Shown: positions 33,560-48,500 of the stretch, piece by piece
How positions within the stretch are numbered: position 1 is the first letter of the stretch
Layout: each line of letters begins with the position of its first letter
Source: Owenia fusiformis
Lineage: Eukaryota; Annelida; Polychaeta; Sabellida; Oweniidae
Direction: 5' to 3'
Assembly: GCA_903813345.2 (NCBI GenBank)
Contig: CAIIXF020000001.1
Span: 20,605,915-20,669,914 of the forward strand
DNA: 64,000 bases
Translations under genes and position numbers: made by a program
The notes under the pieces: generated by a model
What the model saw: only the letters and a program-made list of their open reading frames with translations
Database searches by the model: none
Told to the model about the DNA's origin: nothing

Positions 33560-36500
33560 ATGGCTCCCGCACTGACGGAAACAGCTACTTCGCACTTGAA
33601 ACTGCAGCCATCATCTTCTATAGTGGAAAGTCCTACTGAAGGGGATTGCCACTCTCCATCCACCATTGCATCACATCGTCTGAACAATAAAATTGCGCTG
33701 ATTGGTGTCAAATCTCGCATTCTCCAAAACAGACTTACACACATTAATTCAGAGTCATTATCAGCCATTAAGTTCCCACCCAAATTACTAACTCCAGGCC
33801 TCCAGACAAGACTCGCATCACTGTCTGAACTGTTTCCTCCTAACACAGAATCGAAGTTCATCATCCAGGATTTCGAATCTGCGGAGGAGAGGCCAAAATC
33901 ACAGTTAATTGCTATCCAAAGCAAAATGAACAACCTAACAACTAATGGTCGTAATGGAGATTCAACTACATTGGTACCTGAAACTGTTAAATTGGTGAAC
34001 AAACTCAAAGGTCAGCAAATGGGTTTGATACCAACAGACACAAGTCAGTTGAATAAAACAAATTGCACAAACAATGGTGTACCAGGTCAAGCCAGTGAAC
34101 AACAAACTGCAACCTCATCTGCTCAACCTTGTTCAAGTAGACCGTTAGCTAGTAGCTCAATATCCCAGTCTGAAAGCTCAGATTCCTTGCTACCAACTGA
34201 TACCTCCTCTTCAAGTAGAACATTACCAGACACTAAAGTAAAAGATCCAGAGCCAGTGGACACAAATGTACAGATGAAAAAACAACAACAACACTTAGAT
34301 AAAAGAGCAGAACGCCTAGCCAAGCGTATTCGAAGATTGCAGTCCCATCAAACTATTACCCATGTTCGTACACAACTATCTGGATTTGTAGATAATCAAC
34401 ATAAAAATTTAGAATGTATGGCCAAAGCTATCAAAGTTCCCCCAAGTAACAATGCAGATCTGCACTCAGAACTCCTTATAAATGAAGACATTAAAAATTT
34501 ATCAACGGCAGCACTTGTTAATTTAGTTAGAAGGTTGCAATCTCAACAAGTAACATTGCGGCAAAGGCTGACAAACACTCATACCGGGAATGAAAATAAA
34601 GAAGTGGTGAAACTTGATGAAGAGACATGCGCTGAAGCAAGTCGAGTCTCCTCAAATCTTACAGAAAGGCTACGGCATCTTGAATCAGAGTTAGACTCTG
34701 ATGCAACAGATGAGAGCTCTGGGGGAGAAAGCTGTGATGAAGATGAATTCTTCGATTTCGAGAAACGCCCTACTATACCATTGTAAGTAATCTTGCTTGC
34801 ATTGAAGACAGTTTACTTGCCAGAAACTTTTTGGATTAAATACACTGCCATATTGCCATAGAAACAAATGGTTTTAAAATAAGGATTATCTGTGATTTTG
34901 GAGTGTTTCTGGCAAGGGTCTGTTGAATTTAAACCTTGAATATTCATATAAATCAAATGTGTTACACTACTTGTTAGATTAAAGATAATGGAATTGAAAA
35001 CTAACTCCTTCCCCTCCTCACTGGATAATTCACCTATTTCAGCATCCTAGTTTTTCCTCTGCAGGGGTGATCAATATCTTATCCTTATCTGAGATTATAA
35101 TGCTTATCTCAGTGATATCATGATTTGTTCTTAATGTCTCTGATGGGATAATTAACATATCATTTAGTTGGACAAACACCAGTGCTAAAACTGTTGCTGT
35201 TGAGAAGTATGACTTTGAATGATAATTTGGTGGAAGGAATGAACACTGTGAAATGAATATATTTACTCTATCTTTGTTCTTTTATTCTTTTTCGATGGGT
35301 CAGTCTTATTTAACCATTGGCTTTCTATCAATCAATCATTGATATCTGTAATGAATTTGAATGAAGCATATTACAACAAATTTGTAGCTTTATTTTGGGA
35401 ATGATAATTATTAAAAGGAATCATCGTTAAAGTTTCTGATTCATTGTCATATTTATTTATTTATGACTACTGAGCTCATTATCTTGCATATGTTAATAAG
35501 ATAATGTTTACTAAGGTTGCATATAAATTCATTTTTCGAAATATCATGTCAGCTATTCAGTCGTGAACAACTTGTTTGTTGGAGCCATTGTTTATATAGA
35601 CATATACCAGGTACATGTTATGTGAAATAATTTACAATTTCTGTATTATTTGTTAAGGGGTTGATTGCAGCATGTATGACAAAGGTCATTGTGCCATGTA
35701 ACTCCTTTATGTGTAACTGTTCAAAACCTGTTAGCACCTGTCACATTGTTTCATAGGATAATATGTTCAAATTGCTATGAAAATATCTTTAAAAATATAC
35801 TTATCAATCAACATATTTTTATTAGTTTTATATTTATTTGAAATTATGGTACATTTGGAATTTATTGATTTTTATGTCACCACCAAAAGTGGTGACATAT
35901 TGTTATGGTCTCCGTTTTTTTGTGACGGCGTCCGGCGGTTGGAGGTTGGCGTCCGGCGTCTGTAACAATTTCTACAACTTCCTATAACTTAACAAATACT
36001 GTTTAGACTGACTTCAATTTTTTTCTAAATCATCTACATGTTCTCAGAAGTTCAAATCTGACTTTAGATTTGACATTTGACCTTCAATGACCTTCTCAAG
36101 GTCAAAAAGGTCTTTTTTCAACTTGCTTCACATTGACTAAATTTTTTTTCAAAATCATCTACATGTTCTCAGAAATTCAAATCTGACTTTAGATTTGACA
36201 TTTGACCTTCAAATCTGACTTTAGATTTGACATTTGACCTTCAATGACCTTCTCAAGGTCAAAAAAGGTCAAAAAGGTCTGTTTTCAACTTGCTTCAAAT
36301 TGACTAAATTTTTTTTTCAAAATCATCTACGTGTTCTCAGAAATTCAAATCTGACTTAAGATTTGACTTAAGATTTGACATTTGACCTTCAATGACCTTC
36401 TCAAGGTCAAAAAAGGTCAAAAAGGTCTGTTTTCAACTTGCTTCAAATTGACTAAATTATTTTTTCAAAATCATCTACATGTTCTCAGAAATTCAAATCT

Positions 36501-39500
36501 GACTTGAGATTTGACATTTGACCTTCAATGACCTTCTCAATGTCAAAAAAGGTCAAAAAGGTATTTTTTCATCTTGCTTCAAATTGACTAAATTTTTTTT
36601 TCAAAATCATCTATATGTTCTCAGAAATTCAAATATGACTTTAGATTTGACTTAAGATTTGACATTTGACCTTCAATGACCTTCTCAAGGTCAAAAAAGG
36701 TCAAAAAGGTCTTTTTTCAACTTGCTTCAAATTGACTAATTTTTTTTTCAAAATCATCTACATGTTCTCAGAAATTCAAATCTGACTTTAGATTTGACAT
36801 TTGACCTTTAATGACCTTTTCAAGGTCAAAAAGGTCTGTTTTCAACTTGCTTCAAATTGACCAAATTTTTTTTTTCAAAATCATCTTCATCTTTTCAGAA
36901 GTTCAAATTTGACCTTACAAGTTCTCAGAAGTTCAAATCTGACTTTAGATTTGACCTTTGACCTTCAATGACCTTCTCAAGGTCAAAAAGGTCTTTTTTC
37001 AACTTGCTTCAAATTTACTAATTTCTTTTTCAAAATCATCTTCATGTTCTCAGAAGTTCAAATCTGACTTTAGATTTGACATTTGACCTTCAATGACCTT
37101 TTCAAGGTCAAAAAGGTCTTTTTTCAACTTGCTTCAAATTGACTTAATTTTTTTTTCAAAATCATCTACATGTTCTCAGAAGTTCAAATCTGACTTTACA
37201 TTTGACCTTCAATGACCTTCTCAATGTCAAAAAAAAGTCAAAGAGGTATTTTTTCAACTTGCTTCAAATTGGCGAATTGGTATTTTCAACTTGCTTTAAA
37301 TTGACCAAATTGTTTTAGGTGGTGACATTTTGTCATGTTAATGCCTTGTATATTACTTTAAATTGGCCAGAATGTAGTATTTACAAATATATAAAATCAA
37401 AATATAAAATATAACTATACTTAATTATATTATTCCATGTTTGGTTAGATTTACTATATATGGTTAAAATTTGTTGGAAACAAATAGCCAGCCGGTCTGG
37501 AGTATTACCCAGATTTATTACTAAGAATTGGTTAAAGTGATGTCATTAGTGGTTTGAGTTTGGCTTGATTATATAGATTTTTCTGAATGAGTTTAACTGG
37601 AGCATTGCCAGTTTATTTGTGGAAGTACATTTACATTTATAAGATCAAATAATATTTGACTGTTTGTACCACTTCCACATTCTAATCCAATATATATGCA
37701 TTTCCATTTAATTGTATACTTTATTTTAGAAAACTTAAGATTTTTACAATACATCATTCATTCAAATATTGTTACCATTTTTATTAGGGAGAATTTAAAC
37801 ATCCCCCCATTTTTCTAATAACTTCACCAATTTATAACATATCATGGATCTTTTGGGAGATATTATATTGAGATTGTAAGGAATATATTAATAGGTCAAT
37901 TGTTACCCATACGCAGAGTCTAGTTATAAACTACCCTCAGCCTAGTATAGACTATATTACAGTTTAGCAGCCCCCCACGACGACTGGTGCCTGTGACAGC
38001 CCAGGTCATAAATCATTTCAAACTTACCACGCTGACCTTTTCTCAACCAATCGGTGAATTGGAAGGAACACACACTAAATGCGTTTTCGATGAAGACCTC
38101 TGACTGGCTCTGTGAGAGATTTATTGTAAACTGAAAGAGTAAAGGGGAAGCTCTCTTTTAAGAAGTGATGTCGAACGGATGCAAAGGGTAGTCAATTGTA
38201 CATATTGCTTGTAATTTTGTCAATCCCTATAGACCCGATTCTGCGTTTAATCTATCTTATCAATAATTTTGGTTTTATACCTGTATCATACTAACTTTGA
38301 ATATGTTTTCCATCTTGTATGAGGTAAAAATGTGATTTTAGTCATTGGCTGTTCTTTCAATATCTAAGCACATTATAATTGTTACTAGATTATGTGAGGT
38401 TTTCTCAACAAATAAATACCATATGGTTTTAGCATCTGGGTTCTAACATTCAACATATAAACATCTTTGAGATCGGTAAACATTCAAGAGAATCTCTATA
38501 TAACTTATAAATGTCTATTGTGAATGTAGGTCTGGAATGAAAGAAATTTCATTGATAACTACTCTAGTGAATTGAAGTCTTATGAAAGATCATGATGAAC
38601 TGTTATACTCTATACTCTATACAGAGACCAGATATACAAACAACTTCTAGTTTTCTGATCATTGAATCGAAAACTTCTATCACCATACTTATTTTCATGC
38701 AAAATTAAGGAGCGTTTAAATTAGTTTAAAAATACATAAATCTAATAAAGTATTTCTGTTAAGCAGTTTTTATCGTTAATTTTATACTCTTAGGTACAAT
38801 ATGTACAGTGTTTCATTTTAACAGGCAGCATACCCAAGTTACCCTTACATTTGTAGAAGTCATTCATTTCAAAGAGTAATTGATAAACTGTTCTTTACAG
38901 TCATATTAAAGCTTCTTACGTCAATGTTGTTATCCACTCCCTCTCTCCATATGATTCTGTCTTGTTATCAATAAACTCCAAGGTTACTTTTATGTTGTTA
39001 CTAATGAGTGCTTCAAATGTTACATATTTTGTTTATCTATAATTTGCTCAATAGTTATCATGAAAACCTATTTATTCATGACTCTAATTTAAAATTTATT
39101 TATTATATATTTAATCTCAAATTAAAACATAGATTGTAAATTTATGGGAGGTTTAGTATTTGTTTTCACAGCTTGCCATGTTTAGTGTTAAATCTGACCT
39201 ATACTTGTGTATGTTGATTACCAATATGTTCATCGTGGACTTTGGCCATATTATCACCTCAGTTGAGAAAACCTATATCTGAAATGTGCAGTATCAATAG
39301 GTTTATTGATTAGACTCGATATTTGATATACAGAGTATGGTGATACATGAAGTCCTTAGCTGACTGATTCTAATATTTAAACATGTGGAGGGTACATTCT
39401 TGAATTGCCCCCCTCCAGTCAATGTAGAATTAGCCACTGCATATTCATAATGAATTTTAAGCCCTGTATACAGTATAAATAAATTTTCTATCGTTTCAGT

Positions 39501-42500
39501 TGTTTCAATTGTTTCAATCAGTTCAAGTTTCAATGCTTACTTGCATCATTTCGAGCATTTCAATCAATTTGCCTTTGAAATTAATTTAACATTTCACTGT
39601 TTCGCCGTTTTTAGCATTTCAATCAATTCGCCTAAGCTGTTCTCACATTATCTTTCATTTCAACTATTTCGGCCTTTTCACCCCCCCCCCCCCCCGCCAG
39701 TGTATACACCCCTTTAGGCTGGCAGTCATATTTTAATCATACTGCATTATAATTTGTCATGCAATTGTAGAGTTGCCAGTAATGTTAATTTGCAATAAGT
39801 AACCTAATTCAATTGCCCAGAATCAATGGCATGCATTAATAGTTTTCAAGGGAATCATTCTAGTCGAAGTAGATCATGAGATGTTTTTTGTTTAATGTCA
39901 TACTATGCCATAATACTTGAGGCCACGAAAACATAGCTAATTAAGTATATTTGCCCATGTAAATTAATGAAAAGTTGCCTCAATTCTGATTTATTAGTCT
40001 CTCATTATCTGACCTTTTTGATAGAAACTACATACCTTCAAGAGATATCGAAGTTTGGAGACACCAAAATGAGTCCCCCAACATGAAGAATTTTCAAAAT
40101 TAGCGTACATGTACTCTTAATATATAAAAAGATGTAAATTATTTTCTTTGTCCTCAATGTGTTTAAGTACTTTGAATATTCCAAAATCCAAAAAGTGTAA
40201 AAGTAGTTATCATGCATATGTGCATGATGTTCTCATTTCATCTAATGTCTGTTCAAAACATGTATTTATTGATCTTGATATTGTGTTTTGATATGGATTT
40301 TTAGATCGTTGATCTCTTTCTATACTTGCTATCAATATGTTTTTGTTTCTTCCATGTATGCACCATATTATATCTGCTCCAACCTCATATATTTTTGTTT
40401 ATTTCATGTACAGACAAAGGCGGGCAGAGTGGAAGTGGGCAGTTGATCGGGCAGCCATTGCCTCACGGTGGACCTGGCTCCAGGCTCAAGTATCTGACCT
40501 AGAATATAGAATACGGCAGCAAAGTGACATTTATAGGCAAATACGAGCAACTAAGGGCTCAGTTGTTCTTGGAGAATATACACCACCTGATGATTTACTT
40601 CAAGGCAAAGCCAAATCAAACAAAAAATTATCTCCTTTAGAAGCTAAAATTGCCAATCTTGAAAGACAGAATGAATTGTCTCCGTGTAATATATCAACGC
40701 TGCTCAGCAATGTTGATAAGCAGTCTACGAAGCTGACTCAGTCATTAGGTAATGTCTATTCCCCTGTACAATGTTCTAATAGGGGTCGTAATCAGACTCC
40801 ACCTGCCAAACCTATCAATGGAGTAATAGACCCTGGATCCTCACAGTCTAATCCAACACCTAGCATAGACACTACAGATAGCAAGACCCCAGCAGTAAAC
40901 CCCCCATTAATAACAGTAGGAGATGCATCCCCTTGTATTGATAACACTTGCCAATCAGCACGGTGTCGACCAGTGCGCAGCTATAGAAAACGGAAATTGC
41001 TACGAACTGCGGGGTTGCATCAGTTAAATCGTAAAGCAGCGCGGGCATCTACTATAAAGTGTCAGTGCTACCCACCATCTACCCCTTGTGCAATGTGTGG
41101 GGGAAGGTACAACAATAAACAAGCTATGGACTCTGACAACATGCCATTAAATGAGAGAGTGGGCCTCCTTGATCCAGCGTTCCATCCAGTACTCTCATTC
41201 TCACAAGGTAAATTAATATCATTATTGAATTATCAATATTATGAATTACAATTTGCTGATTTAATCTCATGATATTGCCATGGTTTCCTGGTGGATGTTA
41301 ATTTTATATAAAAGGCAGTGATCTCCCACTATTAAGCAAGTGGGGACCCACCTGAGATATTGACAATAAGCTTATGCCCACCTGAAAATCCATTTGCACC
41401 TACTTGAAAATTGGCATATTTTGTTTGGTCTGAAGTGTGAATATGAGAATCTTGCAAATCTGTTGAGAATACTGCAAGAATTTTAATTTGGGTTATCTAG
41501 AATCAGAATAGACACACAAAATTCATTGTTTTGAAATGCTACTGTGTCCTTATTCCTTACCTTCCCCTTTCCAATCATAAATTCAAAGCCTAGGACAAAA
41601 CAGCATTTGATGATTCTTTTTTGGCCCCTCTCAACTATTAAATGGTTGATTACTTTGTGTAGTTCATGGTGAATACTAAGTTTCTGTGGTTTGATAATTT
41701 AATACATGTATTTGATGGTTGCTATTCATTAGTTAACAGCATTGCTGAAAGGACAGCCTGTGATTGTGATAAACATATCTAGTTGCAGACTGATACACTT
41801 GATAAAAGTAATTATGCTGCATACATCATACATACTTATTATATCTGAACAGCAGCCACACCCTTTTTACAGAAGTCTAGCTAGGTAGTTTTGCTCTGTA
41901 GAATATTAATGTATGGATGCCTTAAAGGAATATGAAACTAAACATCTCTAAATCTTTATGTCCAAGAAAACATGGCAAGTTATATAATTAACCCATACAA
42001 ATGAAATTAGTACAGCCATCTTTATTGGGGTGTTTCGTAAGAGTGATTACTAAATGCAGTTTTCAGCAGTTTTATTGTCATTAGCTTCCCCTCGTATCAA
42101 ACTTTGATACAATAGTTTTTGGCATAATGTGAAACTCAGTTACTGACAAAGATATCATAGATGCTTTGATTAATTTTTGACTGCAAAGCAGCCCAGGTCA
42201 TCTTGGTTTCTCAACAGACCAGGTAGACTTTTTATTTTAATACTAGAGGAAAGATTAGGGAGTCCATATTCTGCTGCTGCAAAGCTAGGTGTTAAATTGA
42301 ATTTTGCCTAATTTGCATTTTAGAATTTCAATGTGTATTACACCTTGTAGATCAAGATGGCTAAATGAAGGAATGAAAATGGTTGAAATAACATGCAAGA
42401 TTTGCTCTAATACATTTAAGTAAATGTTCTTGCACTGCAGTCAGAATTGAAATTAGCTAAACAATCTTTTTCTTGTTACATTCAGGAATTAATTGAGGTA

Positions 42501-45500
42501 TGATTATGATATCATCTACAGTTCTACACATTTGTTCCAAATATATGGTTAAAATAAAAATGGTATTGACAGCTCAGGTTCTGCGACCTGACTGGCGAAT
42601 AATATGATTTGATACTGACATCAATCTTTTGTTATCATCCATTCAAAATGTGACAAGATTTTATGAAATAATAATTTTTTTACTTGTTTTAATCCATTTA
42701 TTGTTCTCCAGGAATAAACCGACATTTATCCTGGATCGTAATTACACGAATGAGCCATTGATTTCCAATTCTGTTGTGTGCACAGAAATAGGTTATACTG
42801 AAACAGGCATTTACAATATGCCAGACATTTTATCAAATAGTTGAGTACATTGGTCTGTAACTAAGTGTTCTGGGTTGAAGAGTTATGGCTATTCTGCCAC
42901 TCACTTACAATTTCATGTTACCCTGATTACATGTATGATAATGGGACATGTTCCCCATGGTTGTTTCTGGCGCTTAAACCCGACTGTTAAACACTGGCTC
43001 ATTTCCTCTTAGTTAGAAATAATCGTTAAATTCTAGGAGTTGACTACCTGAAGCCATGGCCTAAAATTCGCATGGAGCCCTTTCAGTTCATGGGTTATTG
43101 TTAGGTTCCATGAATTACATTAGTCTTGGTTAGAAGAGGTTTTAAGGGAGAGCTGCTTTGCTTTTCAATCAATTGTGTTCAATACCCTAAGCCATATTAG
43201 AAGCAATGTGAACTTTTCATGTATGTATGGTTTTCAGAAATATAATCCTACACATGGTGTACTGACGCATAAATCCAGGCCCAAGTAATTAATAGAAATC
43301 TGAAAACTCAAGTCATCTCATATTCCACCTTTTCTGGTGTGCCCGATTGTTAAAAGACCTAATAAAAAGTTATTGTAAACATTTCTTATGACCACAAATC
43401 TATGGGTGACCTAAATTTGTTTTTTTCAACTTTTTGGTAAAATAACAGCTGCTATGCTGAACTTGTTAACTTCCAGATGTTGTATTTCAGGATGTTTCAT
43501 TTGCTTTGAGGTGGCAAACATTAATGAATTGTGACATGTTTCAGATGTTCCTTTACCAGTGCACTTTGAGTCCTTGTTGAAGACTGGGGAGTGGCAGAAC
43601 AAACCATCACCTCGTACTGAGAAAAGGTAAAAACATTTTTTCCATTCTGATATTACTTCCTGGTGGAGTACAAGTCATGTGGGTTTTATATAATGAAAGT
43701 ATGACGTGTCACATTCATCCAATGATGTATTTCATGATGTGTTCAAATGATTCGTGTCCCCATATTTCCTACCTGCATCTTTCACATCAAGTCTAGGCTG
43801 TCACAAAAATAAAACCATGCCCTGCCAAAAAAGAAATTGACCGACCATCAATTTGAAAAAGGCAGGGATTAGAACCAGACAATTGTTTTAGCCTGGCCTT
43901 GTAACAAACGATTCAAAATGTTGTAGTCAAAATTACTTCCATCAAAGAGTGATTAGTGCTGTTATCCTAATATATCAGCATTTTTATAAACAATTCTTCA
44001 CTCTCCAAACTTCTCTGCTTCAAGCATTTTGAGTCATTAGAGGATTATTTTTGTTCAGCTGGATAGTGCTTGTTTTATTTGGAAATTTCTAGAAGATGGG
44101 AAAGATGTAGCCTTGCCCAAATTGGTCTCTTTTACTTGGGCAAGGCTAGGGAACAAATTGAAAGGTTTGTTTTCAGTTACAAAACCACATGCACATTTTA
44201 GATTCTTGTTTGGATTCATGTTTACAATTTTTTATCATACTTTTACAAAGGTGCTTTATTGTTGTCATCTTGTTAATTTTATCATTATCACATCATTTTT
44301 AAAGGAATCCAGTACTACATTGTGCTATCATTATTATCATCAACAATCAGTCACTTGTTTTGACCAAACAAAATCTAGTATTATACTGTAATTAGGTCCA
44401 GGTACTATAGTATTACATCAATTGCACATGATGATCTTAATTTGAGATAAGTAATTGCTTTCAATCATATGCAATCTTATCCAGGCTGGGAGTCCTATTT
44501 TAAAGCTGTTTATATTCCTACATATGTAGTCATTAATCAAGGTAGCAATATAAGGTGTGGTGGAGCACAAGATAACCAAATCCTCCAATCAGAATATTGT
44601 TTAAAGCTGGACATCGCTCCAAAACGCAATATGTTGACATATATTGTTTTTACACTTTTAAGCTCTAATATAAAGTTTATGTAAATAAAAATTGTTTTTT
44701 TCTGCGTTATATCAAAGAACAATCATTTAGTTAAAAAAAAAAAAGGAGAATACGGGATTCGAACCCGGGCCTCCCGCGTGCTAAGCGAGAATTGTACCCC
44801 TAGACCACCGTCTTCTAATGAATGTTGGAAGTAATTAAACGCTACTTATTTTGAATGCTATGATTCGGAAGTGACGTCACGTTCTTCATTTAGAAACTTT
44901 TCCAAAATCATATCGTCGGCGCCGATCGAAGCAATTCAATGAATAATCTTTGAAATGACACATTTATCGTAAGTATTTCTACACAAGATTTGCCCCATTT
45001 GTTCATCATTCTATAATCTTTCATTAGGCTCAAAATGATAAAGTTCACCCCCGAAACAACCCAAGGATTGCGTTTCGGAGCGCAGTCCAGCTTTAAGTCA
45101 AACAACTGGACAAAATTCTTTATTTTCTGTTATCAGAGGAAAACTTTTTTCTTTCAAGTTTATTAAAAAAAACATGCACTTCCAAAAACAGTCCTTCCTC
45201 TCATCACAATATATTGAAGTATTCCCACTATACATTTTTTATTGTCTAGTTATCCTCAATGGGTGCTAGTGAGATTTTCATTTTCACAATTTCCATCATT
45301 CTACTGAGTTCAAATAGGATTTGTGGATACAAGCTTATTTCCAAAATCTGAACTGGGTGCATCAATGCCAGGAAGATCACTTTATAATAATAAGCCACAA
45401 TACTCTCAATTATAGTATGATCCGTAAAATGAAGCCTTCTGATTGGTCAGTTCTTGTGCTGTGCCAATCTGTATTGCTACTGAGATTGTCCCCAGTGATC

Positions 45501-48500
45501 ATCTCCATCGCGATACAGAAAATATTGGTACGGAGGGGGCAATCTCAGTAGCAATACAGAGGATCACACAATAAAAATGTTATTGAATGATTTGAAGTAC
45601 AATACAGGATATATTCTGTCTCGATATTCTGTATTGGCACTCGACTTTTTCTCATTCCAATACAGAATTTCTCGAGTAGAATATATCCTGTATTGCACTT
45701 CAAATCATTCAATAACTTATAATATTTTATATGAATGATGAAGTGATAATTATTAATTTTAGTCCTTACGTAAAAAGAATATTGCTATATGTGCATTATA
45801 TCATTTATTTATTTGTTATTGTACATGTTAGTCGAGAGGTGGTAATTATACTAGCATAATATGTACAGATGGAAATTACCATCCTGTTATATAAAATGAA
45901 TTACATATAATTCTCTGTTGGATACATATGAGACTCAGTATGTTGTAATAAAATAATCATTGATGCAGTATGTTAATGCAACAGTATCTGCTGATGCTAC
46001 TAGACTCACTGGGAAATAATCAATACATTGCAGCCATGTGCTTGTGAATCATAGCGCCAACTAACAATCTCTTCTCTTGCTATGCTATGACTTTTATAAC
46101 ACACAACTAGAACCTTTTGGCATGACACGTTCTTGCAAGTTCAATTCTTATAAATAAAAAATGTATCCACTGAATAAAACAGCTAGGGTATCGGTGTAAT
46201 GCTTGTTAAAACATCGAACAGTTATCTTTTCAAGTTGAATGTCACAGTGACCTTGGCAATGTCATGCCTTGTTACATGGTGAGAAAAGAGTTCACATTGT
46301 AAATAGAGTTAGCTTTTATCTCATTAAATAAGCAATGTAGTACACAGTAAATATTCTACTTTAACAGCTCGAAATTGCTAGTTACATTGATATCTCAGTA
46401 TCATCGTTTTATCTGCCCTTGCTAGATACATAATGCTAGCTGAGTTGAATGTCTTAACAGTTACACTATACTGTACTCCATAAAATTACATTAACTAAAC
46501 TCTATTAAAGTACCAAGTAGAAAATCTGACCTCCTTTAATATAAAATCCACATCTTCATAGATTGATAAATATTTTATCTAGTATTTTTTCATTATAAAT
46601 TGCATTCCTTTTATTATGCCACTTCCCCATGTCAAACTTTAGTAAAAGGTTAATATTTTCCTGGTAAATGTCAATGGCCAATAATGCACTGTAAATTAGG
46701 TTTTATTTTTATTTTTATATTCAGTGACTGTTTCAGTGGGATCAGAGTAAATCCCTTGCTCAATGATAATAACTCTATTTATAAGTAAATACCAGAATAA
46801 CAACATATAGTCTTGGATATTCAAGGTTACATAGAAATTGCCTGCACTAAAGATAGAGATGCCCTGATGATATAATTACTTTCCCTACATACTGCATATA
46901 GGTTCAAGTAATCTGGAATATTCTATTAGTTGTTCTGTTTCTCTAATCTGAATGAACACAGCAATGTTGCATTCAGCAGAATTCTTATCCTCTGGGCTTG
47001 TGTGTTAGATGTAGCATTAAGACATGTAAGAAATACTCTGTGGACTTATGGTAATCTTGTATTATCCCTATCCCCTCAGAGGATTGTCCAGTTGTCCCCC
47101 ATGTCACTTTTTGCAGCAAAATTATAATCGAAAAACATAAAATGCAAACTAATATTGAAGCTGGCTTATGATGATTCCATGTGTGATTCTAGGAAGTATT
47201 CTGGTGCGGATGATCACAAGAAGTATATGCGCAAGTACAACAACAAAAGTCCAACCACTGCTGCCATTCTCAATGCCTCTACAAGTGAGAACTAGTTTAC
47301 ATTCTGTCATATAGTAAACAATTTTGTGAGAACTAGTTTACATTCTGTCATATAGTGAACAATTTTGTGAGAACTAGTTTATATTCTGTCATATAGTGAA
47401 CAATTTTGTGAGAACTAGTTTACATTCTGTCATATAGTGAACAATTTTGTACAATGAATCCATTTTTCATTTATTTTAGAACTTACCCGAATCCTGAACT
47501 CTTATTCAATTTCCGATAGTATTCTTGAAACTAAACAATATTTTGCTGTCATCTTAACTATATGATATTTAATAAATAATTATTTTGATGTTAGCAGTCC
47601 TATTATAATGTTTATATAGGATGCACAAGCTAGATGATGATAAACCTACTGTTTCAACTGAAAAATGAGGACAAATCACTCGCCGAACTGATAGCTTGGA
47701 GCCACAATCCATTTTGTACTATGGTTGGTGCACCCTTTGGACCCTGGGGTCATATGAATACATTGATCCATATAAATATATGGCTACTTGTAAAAACAAC
47801 ATACTCTTGTTTTAGAATTGCGGATCAAATATAGTGAAAGAGCACTGTCAAAGAGTGGTGGTTCCCTTCCTGGAACTCCAAGACTGTCTGCTTCAGATAG
47901 TAGAATATGTCGATCTGAGTCGAAGAATAGGCGCAAGGCTGCCAGGCTGGCTATGGGTAAGTCTGGAAAAGTGCTTATGATTGCTTGTAGAGTTATTGGG
48001 AAATATAGAAGTTAGCATTTCCTAATTTAGGAATTAAAATTTCCTTCAGAAAAGATTATAATGATAATGGTTGTGATATATAAGCTAGATGATGATCCAC
48101 TTACTGTTTCAACTGAAAAATGAGGACAACTCACTCGCCGAACTGATAGCTTACAAATGCATAAAGAAAATTTCTGGTAGCCTCATTTATAAAGTTTCTT
48201 ATTTAAGGTTTCATATATGTTGCGTTTCAGCTGCTCTTACTAAAAAAGAGCGTCGAATGTCTTTGAATGATCGCTTGAGACGCACAGTGGGAACCCCATC
48301 TCCTGGGCCAAGAGAAACCCCACCACCTGGCATGGCTCAGAGCTGCCCCAGTGGGACTCTCAAGGAAATGAAGGAAGCGTTAATTAAAAAGAGGCGAATG
48401 GAAAATGCTTTTGACATCAATAATATTGTAATTCCATATGGCATGGCAGCATCATCAAGAGTTGAAAAGCTACAGTATAAGGAAATCATAACACCAAAGT

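Noticed and set aside
33451-34008. 185-codon minus-strand ORF
   Set aside because: It lies opposite KANSL1 exon 1, whose frame carries the conserved MAPALT start and continues in phase into the next exon; the minus frame shows no family motif.
36040-37260. CRISPR-like regular repeat array
   Set aside because: Units vary from about 115 to 180 bp, repeat and spacer are not distinct, and the setting is an animal intron inside a TIR element.
39682-39700. Poly-C run as a regulatory or structural signal
   Set aside because: Plain homopolymer next to low-complexity sequence; similar runs occur at 31790, 31930 and 59690 within repeats.
44746-44816. Functional tRNA-Ala gene
   Set aside because: Only four of seven acceptor-stem pairs form and both D and T stems have mismatches, so it is listed as a pseudogene.
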